Program-made: the position numbers and the translations under genes
Shown: positions 12,836-23,400 of the stretch, one piece after another
Position numbering within the stretch: position 1 is the first letter of the stretch
Layout of the letters: every line of letters begins with the position of its first letter
NCBI GenBank assembly: GCA_963693285.1
Contig: OY848917.1
Coordinates: forward strand, 2,482,501-2,546,500
Origin: Xestospongia muta
Lineage: Eukaryota; Porifera; Demospongiae; Haplosclerida; Petrosiidae
Direction of reading: 5' to 3'
DNA: 64,000 bases
The notes under the pieces: generated by a model
What the model was told of the DNA's origin: nothing
Database searches by the model: none
Seen by the model: the letters and a program-made list of their open reading frames with translations, nothing else

Positions 12836-13998
12836 AACCTCGCTGTGCGTGGGCGCATAGCGAGGGTACTGTAGTCTGTTTGTGTGTGTGTGTGTGTGTC
12901 TGTTACCAGAGTTGTTTTTTTTGAACTGCTATAACTTGGCAACCGAAGCATTAGCAGCTACCAACGTTTAGCAACGAATAGAAAAGCATGTGGACTTTAC
13001 AACAGTAGTGTCAAGAACATCGTCAAGGAAAACAGAAGCTTAAAACTCGCAAAAGAATTTTCAGGCTGCAGAGGTCAAGTGCCGTTTCTCGAAAAGTAAA
13101 AAACTTAACGTGGAGATTTTTTAGTATGTTGTAAACTATCTCAGAGAAATACGGATCAGCAAGACAGAAGGCCGTTGGTCGAAGTAATCGTTAGAAAAGT
13201 TCTGAAAAATGTTTTGTGGACTTGGAGCGAAGTAACGCATTCAGGAAACGTCTCCAAGCACTGAAAAGACTGCTACTAATAGATAATATATCGATTTATA
13301 TTTGTATCACGGGACGTTTCTAAAGAAGGTTTCATCTTCAAGTTACAATAAATTTTGTATATGAAATATTGATAGATTTTTTCAGGCTGCAGAGGTCAAG
13401 TGCCGTTTCTCGAAAAGTAAAAAACTTAACGTGGAGATTTTTTAGTATGTTGTAAACTATCTCAGAGGAATACGGATCAGCAAGACAGAAGGCCGTTGGT
13501 CGAAGTAATCGTTAGAAAAGTTCTGAAAAATGTTTTGTGGACTTGGAGCGAAGTAACGCATTCAGGAAACGTTTCCAAGCACTGACAAGACTGCTACTAA
13601 TAGATAATATATCGATTTATATTTGTACCACGGGACGTTTCCAAAGAAGGTTTCATCTTCAAGTTACAATAAATTTTGTATATGAAATATTGATAGATTT
13701 TAAAGGGTCATGTAAAGACTCAGAGAAACTTTTCATCACGAAAGTAGCACTTAATCTTGCTTGGGAATTGAATGATACTATCACTTATTCAGTTACTGGT
13801 TCACAAACATGGCAAAGCTAGAAATCAAGCAACAATTAATGAGCATATACAGAATGACAAAGCTTGCCATTTTATAACCACACCTTCTGGAATGTTAATA
13901 AATTTTCTTGCAATAACAACATCATAGCTGGGCCTAAGCTGGCATAGAATTTATAAATAACTTAGAAACTACAGCGAGGTTCGGCACTTTAGTGCCTT
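12836..13998. repeat. Hairpin-bounded element with an internal 321-bp tandem duplication
   Basis: The left end aacctcgctgt (12836-12846) and right end acagcgaggtt (13971-13981) are exact reverse complements. The left end continues into a perfect hairpin (CCTCGCT-G-TGCG, loop TGGG, CGCA-T-AGCGAGG). The right end runs into another (GGCAC-TTTA-GTGCC, 13983-13996). Between them are a (GT)n tract and two adjacent, nearly identical 321-bp units, about 13061-13381 and 13382-13702. No protein is recognised. Confidence 0.55.
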
Positions 13999-14263
13999 TC
14001 ATTACAATCAGTATTACCAACATTAATTTAAAATGTACCAAAGTATTTCCTTTACTCATCATTTACCATAACAAATTCCTTAGCTTTTTCAACAAGATCA
14101 CACTCATTAGTTATGCATTTGTGTACATGAAGGACCAGACATTGTTAAGCCATTTTTCCATCATTGTGGCCTGCAAATATGTCAAAACTTTTGACAGTTT
14201 CATCAACACCAATAAGATTAGCCTAGATTCTTTTTGTGGGGTATGTAGCAAGCAATAAAAATT

Positions 14264-14340
14264 TGGGGGGGCTGAGCCCCCTCTTTCTAAATATTGGGGG
14301 GGGGCTCCAGCCCCTCCAGCCCCCCCCCCCTTCAGCCTCC
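14264..14340. repeat. G-run/C-run tract
   Basis: Runs of 7 to 12 G followed by C runs around gctgagccccc and gctccagcccc form short inverted repeats. It looks like the end of a dispersed element, since the flanking cctcctatgtgaagac has an approximate inverted partner near 12730. Not assigned to a family. Confidence 0.35.
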
Positions 14341-14884
14341 TATGTGAAGACATCAAAACTCATGTGATGAGAATGTTCTCCACATACTGTTGATTTATAT
14401 AATTAAAAGTTAAAGCAACAGTCATAGGAACAATTTACCTCTGATTTGTATTCACCTCATTCTCTTGGGCGACTTTTATATTAATTACAAACTGTACTGT
14501 AGCTCTTCTAATCTCTGAAGAAAATCCTTTTTTTGCTTAATTATAATGAACCTACTAATCTATCTCACCCTATCTAAATCTATTTATTGCATCCGATCCA
14601 CATTTCTTATTACCATGCAGAGAGCCATTAATTCCTACAAATAATTTAGCAAAAATTCTTTGAAGTGAAAAACACTTAGATTATATGAGGAGGAGGTTGA
14701 GAAGACTATGGACTTAGAACGAATGCTAGGATTGAGTATAGGTAGTTGGAATAGAGGTGGCATTAGTAGTTTGGACAGATGGAGTGAATTATTGGATATT
14801 TAAGGGTAGATTTGGTACTTTGTTGATAGGGACCTGAAGAGGAGAGTAGTTGGAAAGAGGTGGAATTGAAAAAGTTAGCCAAAA

Positions 14885-15310
14885 AGTAAGAATTATATAA
14901 ATGTATAATTCATAATATGACATGACAAATTTGAACACCTGGAGCACACTATAAATGTTTAGTCATCAATCATTCCTAATATTGTATCAATAGAAAGGTT
15001 TTGCTCCCATTAGCTATATTTTTATGATGAAATAGACAACTTAGAGAACTTTAATACTGAGAGATAAACTTGTTACAATTGTCCAAAGTGTCAGCAATGT
15101 CAACAGAGCCCATATACATGTTGAAACATTTATAGTCAGAATCATCATGGACATTGAATACCAAATTTCTCCCAGGCCACTCTGATATCATGAATATTTA
15201 CTATCTACTGACCTCATTCTTTCTCGTTTTTGTTTACATCAAATTCCTCTTCAACTTTTTGTTTTAACAACTTAAATATTCATTTCATGTTTAAATGAAA
15301 TTATCAATCA
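14885..15310 (-). pseudogene. Relic of the 54-56 kb minus-strand coiled-coil gene
   Basis: The segment aligns with the 3' UTR/last exon and with the exon-2 end of the gene at 54048-56307. The shared landmarks are gtttagtcatcaatcatt (last codons and stop), a block like ttgtccaaagtgtcagcaatg (intron), and tactgacctcattcttt (donor side of its second coding exon). The repeated exon pairs between these landmarks are deleted. A second relic lies at about 48260-48690. It has no open frame and lies upstream of DD-1, as the other relic lies upstream of DD-2, so it travelled with that duplication. Confidence 0.6.
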
Positions 15311-15361
15311 AGGCTTGCTAACTTGCTAACGTAATAAAACTGTTTTTTACTTGTAGCATTA

Positions 15362-15457
15362 CCGTATTTGCTGGTTGTTAGGTGCATATGGTTATTAAGC
15401 GCATATTTTCTTCCTGTGGAGATACAAGCGCATGCACTTAATAACCAGCATTTACGG
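15362..15457. mobile_element. 96-bp TA-flanked MITE (Tc1/mariner-like)
   Basis: The termini ccgtatttgctggtt and aaccagcatttacgg are inverted with few mismatches over about 25 bp, and TA flanks both sides. The paralogous site near DD-2 (about 48737) reads gcattatatg with a single TA, which is the empty site. The TA target duplication is typical of Tc1/mariner elements. Confidence 0.7.
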
Positions 15458-16211
15458 TATATGTATTGTCATTCAAGACATCAACGATTCATGAATATAT
15501 TTTCTACATGCATGATCATCTAGTTTCCTCCTTTAGCTTGTTTAACAATATTAATGATTTTGTTCTATATAATCATAGTTAGGATTATATGGACTATTGT
15601 GTGTATAAATATAGTTAAAAATGAAGAAAAATTGTCTTAATTTTATTTTTATATATTATTTTTGAGGTTTATTTGTGTTATCAACTTGTTTTGAAAGTAA
15701 CAATTATAATTAGTTATAATTATTAATTGAACAATGAGCAGCAAAGAACTTTGTACAATTTGTTAAATTTAATAGTCTCAATTCAAACCCTAGCTTATAA
15801 TTAATTTATAAATTATAAACTTTTAATTATAAAATTTCATTGAGGCTGAACTTGAAATGATGCATTGATTCTTGTTACAGAAATTATGAACTAAATTATA
15901 CATATCACATATAGAAGCAGCTCTCTGAGACGTCTGGAATAAACACATTTATCAAATGCTTTGTCCATGCCAGAAAATAGTATATTATGTTACATTACTG
16001 AACTCATGCAGTGAGATATAGTGCAAATAGTATTGAAGCATGATGAGTTCTACACACCCATTAGTCTATGACTAGAAATACAGCATATAGCAAACTGCAG
16101 CCATCAGTTGCTGATTATTTTGTACTTGTTATGTATAATTCATATTTGGTTACATGCATAGGCAGAGCTTACTAGTTTTGCATCACGTGATATCTTCTCC
16201 ATTTTGCTACC

Positions 16212-19200
16212 ATGGCTGAGAGCGTTGCCTTAGAAAGTTACAGAAAAGATATTGTTGATGTCTTTAATTCTTACTATGACAAACTTAGCTCAGTGCTTGA
16301 TGGATGTATTGAGTCGTTTGTCAAAAAGGCGTACGCAGCTCAACTCATATCTGAACAAGTCATGAAAGACAAAAACTTCAGTAATGTATTCAGTGAACTC
16401 AAAGTTGGATTGGAGTTAAAAACCACTGAAGCAGATATGTTGAAACACTGTGAATGTATTATTAAAATACTCGAGGACCTTGGTGGACCAGCAGCAATAG
16501 TTGGTAAATACCTTGCTGTTCAACTTACTGGTACGTAAACTATGAGACATTTAGCAGTAGTAGTTATTATATTCATGTAATATTAAAACAGTATCATCTA
16601 TATAAAAAGGCATCATGTGAGTGGGTGTGGTCACTAAATCATAAACCCTTTGTTTCAGGATTACCTTGATCCATGAATGCATTATGTATTAGATTATTAA
16701 TTGTATTAGATACTTGTTAACCTTTTTTTCTACTTGGCATGTTGCATGTGCCAGGCGATCCTATAATTGTTTTGGACTATGTGTTAACTATATATATAGC
16801 AACAAATGACTTGGATATGTACTTGCATATGCTCAGTACTTATAAGCTGACTAACATCATAGAGCATGTGCGTAGATACGTTCCAATGTAACTTGAACTA
16901 ACTTCCTAATCCTGGATTAGAATTTTAGCATAGGCACCTCATGTTACTAACAACATACCATAGCTATGTTTGTTTTTGTCGTTTTAATATATCATTGTAT
17001 GCAAATTTTGAGAGCAACAAATGAAATTATAATTAATGTAACAAACTATAGATGTAGTTACATTATAATCCATTAAGAGCATACTTGTACATTCTTACTT
17101 TTCATTTTAGATTCGCCAAATCTTTTAAACCAGTATGGCCTGACTTATGAGGACATTGATAAAGAGTGTGATGAGGGTCTTTTCATCGAAGTTTCTCAAC
17201 ATGTAGACGACTACATGAAAGTTGGCCATGGGCTTAATTTGCCAGATGAAATACTTACAAATATTTCACAAAACAAGAAAGATGACATAGAAAGAAAGAT
17301 TGCTATACTGTGGGCATGGAAACGGAAAAATGGCAGTGCTGCTACTTGTACTGAACTAGTAAAAGTCTTTTTGAAGTTGGAAGATCGATCAGCAGCAGAA
17401 TACATTTTGAAATATCTTTTAAAGCAGAAAACAATACCTCATCAATCCAACTTTCAATTTCGTCTTAATCCACAGAAAGCGAAGGATTGTTATCCAAATT
17501 GGGATGATTACACAGAGAGTGAGAAGGAAGATGTGAAAAATACACTAATGGACGAAAACCAAGACATACGAGAAGCTTATACTGTTTTCTTTAGCCAAAT
17601 TATGGATTCGTTCATTGAGCGTAAAGTTGACCCAGTGGTTATTCGGTCACTTGCTAATAGCTATAGTCAGGTTCTTTGTGAAGTGTTTGCCACATCCAGT
17701 AAAGATGACAGCATTGCAACAGTGTTTTATGAATTTTCCAGACATTGCACATGGTTCAATTATGAATTGCTTCGAGTAATTGTTAAGATCAAAGGTATTG
17801 ATACTGAAAAAGAATGTCTACAGACGTATGAAGGTGACCATCTCATCCCATATTTGAATCACTCTATTTTTGAGATACCGTGCACTCCATCTGAAGATCC
17901 ATCTCGTACCCATCTCCTTTTTAAAGTATCTGAAGATTTGTGTATAACTGGGAACCAAGTGAAAGCTATTCAACGAAACCTTGCCAAATTACTTGGGTTT
18001 AAACACCGTACTATCTTGCATTTTGAAGATTATAATGAAGGGTGTATTGAATTGGTATTTAGTCTTCCCACAGTGGTGTTAAACAAAAGTCCCCGTGATT
18101 CTCCACTATTGACGTCTATTGAGTGGGAAGAATCAAGGAGTTGTTATAAAGTTACTGTTGATTTACTTACTGTCTTGTAAGTTTTTTTATTAATTTATTA
18201 TTTTTAATCTAAGGTTGTTAGATCATGTTCAGATAAACCAGAGGTATCAATTCTTTGTAATATGTTACAAGATGCCCTCAAACAGCTGAATTTAAAATCA
18301 AAAAACGAAGAGAGTGGTCAGTTCATTCTATTAATTCATAATATTACCTTATGTGTACAGAGTTTGAGAAGTTACTTGATCCTAAAGATTTGAGAAGAGA
18401 GTCAATACAAATAGAACAGTTAGAGCTTGTGTTAAGTGAACAAACAAGTATATAACAGCCATTTAATTTTATTGTATCATTCTATTTCTTATATAGAGAA
18501 ACTGAGAGAAAAAATAAGTGAAAAAGAAGAGTTGATGAATGAACTTACAAGAATTAGAGAAGAGGTTTTTCAGTTAGAAATGAAGGTAGTACATTATGAC
18601 ACTAAAAATACTAAAGTTTGTATTCTTTTTTATTTTGTACATAAATATTTCATGAACAAGAAATCAAACTTTCATAAAATTACATGTACATGATGTTTTC
18701 AGATTAATCCTTGAGTAGAACAGTTGTCTCTTGACCATATAATACAAACTTGCCTATATCTGGTATACATTTTGAAAGAGAAGTATATGCTATATATGAT
18801 ATAACATGTGTACTATGGCTTTATCATAATACAAATATAGTAATCACAAGAGCTAAAATTTTGACAAATGACCAATCAGAAAGTGATCAACACCTGTAAC
18901 TATGGTCAGGGGTGGAGGTTGCCTATAAGAGTAATATAAAATCATGTGTATGATGTATGTTATATCATCAATATTAGAACAAAATTTTAGAAATTTGCAA
19001 CGAGATTTTAAACACTTTTCACAAAGCTAACCATGAAATTGTCCTGAGATAGAATATCTATATATATGAGGTGCATGGGTTTTTATTTTGTTCATATTTT
19101 CTTGTAGTATAAATTATAGCAAACAGTGTATTAAATTAATAATTGCACCAAACAATTAATAAAACTTTTAATGAGCTTTACAATGACGATCCATTTAGAT

Positions 19201-22200
19201 AAATGACTAATAACATCTGAATGGGTACAACTCAAATATTAAGAAATTAATTATATAAGTACCCATATAATATAAATTATGCATTATAAAATTTTGAATA
19301 ATACTATATTTCTTGTCTTTTTTTAGAATGGTGAATTCATTAAAGAAATTGCTGATCTGAAGCAACAAATTCAGGTTAGTGATTATACTAGTACAAATTG
19401 AACATAGACACTTAGTGTGCTTTCTTTCTTGTACAAAAAGGACTACTGTAATAAAAAGGTTTTCTCAAAATGAAGTACATTATTTGTTTCAGAACAATTG
19501 TTGTTCATAACTACCCTTTCTAAACATGTGAACTGAGTAACCATGCCTACCTAATTATGGTGTATATGTGCTTTCTTCATACAACATCAGTATGTTCATT
19601 TTATATATGACATATATACTACTATTACTGCTGTTGATTCTCCCACACATTATACTACATTATCAGAGTCATACAAATGTATTCGTTATCTGTAAGTTCA
19701 TAAAATACATTTTTACAGGTTCTTAATGATCAGAAGAAACTAGCTGATAGTCAGGTAAATATTTATTTATAATAATTTAAAAGTAAAAGTCGATAAGTTG
19801 AACTAGCAGAGAGGTAATAAAAAGAGAGGTAAAAAGGGTAATAATTCATAACAAAAATATAAATAAATTAAAGTTATATTTTTTGAGTACAATCAAGGTT
19901 TTTTATTAAAGTTATTGATATATGGTGTTTATGTGCCATAGTAGGTTGTTTTGATTATTAAATTACACAAGTCTTGTGACTACAAGGAATCTCACTTCTA
20001 TTAAACGATGCAATGACGGCATTTCACAGCCCTGCTTTTTACAAATGAGAAAATCACATTGTAGTAGTGTCTACTATATTGTAGAGATCAATATATAGGA
20101 ATGCTCCTATTTTAAAACAGATTTTTGATGTGCCTGTAGATGACCTGTTTGATATTATAAAATACAGCATATACTGTACGTGTATTTATTATATTTTTTC
20201 CATTTTGATAGAACAGAGAATATATTCAACAAATTGCTTATTTGAAGGAAAACAATCAGGTTAGTCTTTTAGAATATAAATGGAGAATAAGTTATAACCC
20301 TTTGTTAAATTAAATGATATCTAAGATACCTTTAAGGGTACAAACGTTCACAGGGGATTTATTTTTGTGTTTTTTGGGAAGGGGATAGCTGCTCAGCCAC
20401 GAAAATGAAAATCTACCACCTGTATTGAGCATTCCCCTTTTAATTAAAAGTTATCTCACTTTTATTTCAATTCTAATAATTCTCAAGCTTTAGGGTAATA
20501 ACATAAAAAATTTAGTCCTGTAAGTTGCTCTTTGTCACAATCACAGAAGGTTATAAATAAATAGTCTGAGTACCAGTCCATTGAATATATGTGATATATT
20601 ATTCAAAAGATTATAAACCTGTATTAACTGGCTTCTACTTACCTATTCAGTTTTATTTTGTATTTATACATACTATTTAATATCAAAAACTTTATATCCA
20701 CATTTCAAATTTCTTGGTCATTTTACAAATCAATTAAGTTACCAATGGCTACTTTGAACTTGCACACATGAAATTAATACTTGCAAAATTATAATAATAG
20801 TGGGATTTTAGAAAAATAGGAAAATTTAAACCCTCAATGTTTGTACCCTTATGGTAAATGAATTGTTATGTTGAAAGCAATGAGATATTATCTGTTGTAA
20901 CAAACATGATGATATATTGCACTGTACTAATAATATTAAAATTACGTCATTGACTTGAGACTGTTATTTTCAATTATTAATAAATTATAAATTGTTGGTG
21001 ATAAGATGTTATATCCTGCTGTAAAAATGTAATAATCAAATTTTATATTATACAGGTTCTCCTACGTGAGAAACAACTAGCAGAAAGCCAGGTAATTATT
21101 ATGTGTTATACTTAATTTATCATACCGGGCACACTACATGATAATGTATATATATTATTAGTTGTTTACATATTTATGACCACAAGTTAATTGTCTACAT
21201 GCACTACCATCATTGAATTTTATTTTCATTATGCAAGTGCTATATTAGTGGACATAATCGAATATACCTTATAAAGAATAATACCACAGCTTCTGCTAAC
21301 ACCTGCAATATTAACACTTTTATGCATTGTTTCATTTTGTTGTAGAGCGAGACATCACGTCAACGATTGTTTACAACTGTGTTGCAAAATCAAACTGGTT
21401 TTAATGAGCCCTTTTTATCGCAAGCACCAGCTGACTTACAACGACAACTCACATGCAGTAGAGCTAAAATTACACAATTAGAAAAGGATAAACAAGAAAG
21501 CAATGTACAACTAAGACGAGCTCTAAGTGAAGTTGAAAAGTTGAGGAAAGATAAAGAAATTGCCGAGAATCATTACTTGGTGTATCAAAAGGATAACAAA
21601 CTTCTTCAAAATCAACTTGATAGTCTCAAAAGACACAATGTGTCATCTCATGATGCTGAAAACTTCCAAGATGAAATTGATAGACTAAAGGAAGATTGTC
21701 AACGCTCAGAAACAGATAATAAAATCTTGCAAGAGAAGATACAAGAACTGTCTTCTACAAATATTGATGCTGAACGAAAGCAATACCAGGAGGAAAGAGG
21801 AAAATGGGAACAGCAGTTTACAATAATGTTACTAGAAAAAGCTAAGCTAGAGAGGGAGTTACAAGAGCTTCAAGGTCAACATTTATCAACTGCGTCAAAG
21901 GAGGACCCATCCAAGCCTAAGGGTCGTCCTAAGAGAGTATGGTGGAGTGATGCGTCTGAGCTTCGAGGTGCTGAAAATGAAGAGGGTGGATGGAGTGGTG
22001 ACTCAGCTATTAGTGTTGATGTAAAGATACTACAACGAGAACGACGATATTCTTCTCCACCAACACCTGTGTATGGTATGTCAGCTTCTCAATCATTGAG
22101 ACCTCTTCATCGAACACAGTCAAATGATGAGGTATCATTCACAATGAAACAACATGATATGTATATGTTATCATAATGTACATTAAATTAATTGATAAAC

Positions 22201-22609
22201 TATAACCTATGTCACTATTGACATTCACAGTTTACAGTTTTTTGTAATAATGTTAATTTGTTTACCATTAATTTTGTTTTTATGTGTGTTTTAGAAAGTA
22301 CAAAGACTAAGAACTGAATTAATGGAGATGAAAGCAGAGATACAACAACTTTCAGCTGAAAATCAGGTTTTTCGAGAAAAAATTGGTGACTGCAACTCAG
22401 CCTATTCTCAAGCTCAAGATTCTTTGCCACACATTCATGATAAGGTATAGTACTTTATAACTTTCTGATATCAGATACTATACTAGTTTGAAATAGTTTG
22501 AATTACTTAATATGTACTTACAATATATAAAACTACTTCTTTGTTACAACAGGAATTTCAGTCCAAGATGGAAGCAATTGGGTATATTCTAAAAGGACTG
22601 ATGAAGTAG
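16212..22609 (+). CDS. DD-1: helical domain + Death domain + coiled coil (12 exons, about 938 aa)
   Basis: Exons: 16212-16530, 17111-18176, 18222-18316, 18361-18447, 18497-18585, 19327-19374, 19719-19754, 20212-20259, 21056-21091, 21346-22131, 22295-22444, 22553-22609. Phases agree across every junction. The start is ATG in ACCATGG; the upstream frame is closed. Residues 1-106 form an all-helical domain (YRKDIVDVF to LGGPAAIVGKYL). About 115-205 is a Death domain, with the usual helix pattern VGHGLNLPDEILTNI and WAWKRKNGSAAT. About 215-460 is an extension found with Death domains in sponges (EAYTVFFSQIMDSF, CTWFNYELL). The rest is coiled coil with two cassettes, RTQSNDE and the short C-terminus AIGYILKGLMK. 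It is a chimera: the 5' half pairs with DD-2, the 3' half with CC-A/CC-C. Likely a homotypic-interaction adaptor (inferred). Confidence 0.82.
20333..20851. mobile_element. Second copy of the taagggtacaaac element, intron of DD-1
   Basis: Same ends and interior as 6273-6794, at the equivalent intron position, differing by scattered substitutions and small indels. It supports common ancestry of the 3' halves of CC-A and DD-1. Confidence 0.55.
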
Positions 22610-23400
22610 TAGTTATCGTTCTCATACCTTATAATGTAAGTAACGATAACAAACTCTAGATCTAGAGGTACATTTTGAGGTTGAACACAACCTGTAATAA
22701 ATAGAGAGCATATTCAGACTTGCCATAAAATATGAATTATATAATAGTCATATGCCTCAAATAAAATAAACTATGATGTTTTGAGGATTTAAAATCTTTC
22801 TTCATTTTGACCTTTTTATTGGTTACATGTAATAGCTTCATTATATGACATTCTTTTACTTTGGATTCAGTCTACTGAAAGTAAAATTTTCCTTCATAGT
22901 TGGATAAGATTTTTATCAGTAGATGTATATACTAATTAATATAATATATTCTAAGATAACAACTTCAGAACCTTTTATTGTTTTACATGTTTAATTTGTT
23001 TTTGTTATAGTGACATTGTTCTTGACATCAACCACTTTCTCCTTCTGGACCTAGTTCATCCTTGTAAAACTCATAGTTTAGGCAAACATTATATTACAAA
23101 ACTATTTATGTCTAATTTTCTACACATCAGTCTCATTAAATAATTTACCTATTATTATCACTATGCATACTAAAATAACTCATTATTTAAAGGTTATGTA
23201 GTCACGTTTACACCTGCTCTGCCTGATGTGGAGCAGTAGGCTACTGATGTCATGGATTAGAGTATATGACAACTGATCATTGACACAATAACCCCCCCCC
23301 CCCCCCAATGCACTGCAGAATAGTTATTTATACCGGTAATTATATTATAAGCATAATTGTGATGGGGGAGGGACTTTAGTCATCGTCACTCTACAAGAGA
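22610..23400. other. Intergenic spacer DD-1 to CC-ZU5
   Basis: No gene. Collinear with 8591-9352 and 38313-39216. It contains a long C-run at about 23291-23306 and the conserved pre-start block ggactttagtcatcgtcact (23371-23390) shared by the three CC-ZU5/CC-D-type first exons. Confidence 0.55.

Larger units (their letters stand above)
12448..16211. other. Intergenic region rich in repeats
   Basis: 12448-12680 is homologous to the DNA just 3' of CC-ZU5 (32316-32550). It is followed by a repeat element at 12836-13998, a G/C-homopolymer tract at 14264-14340, a dispersed repeat at 14690-14890, a minus-strand gene relic at about 14885-15310 and a TA-flanked MITE at 15362-15457. The segment 15460-16211 is homologous to the upstream region of DD-2 (about 48740-49148). 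It ends in a conserved block, gcatcacgtgat (E-box CACGTG), about 20 bases before the DD-1 start codon. Confidence 0.55.

Noticed and set aside
12888..12900. Simple (GT)n, (AT)n tracts here and near 40050, 53340 and 57110
   Set aside because: Ordinary microsatellites with no associated structure worth a finding.
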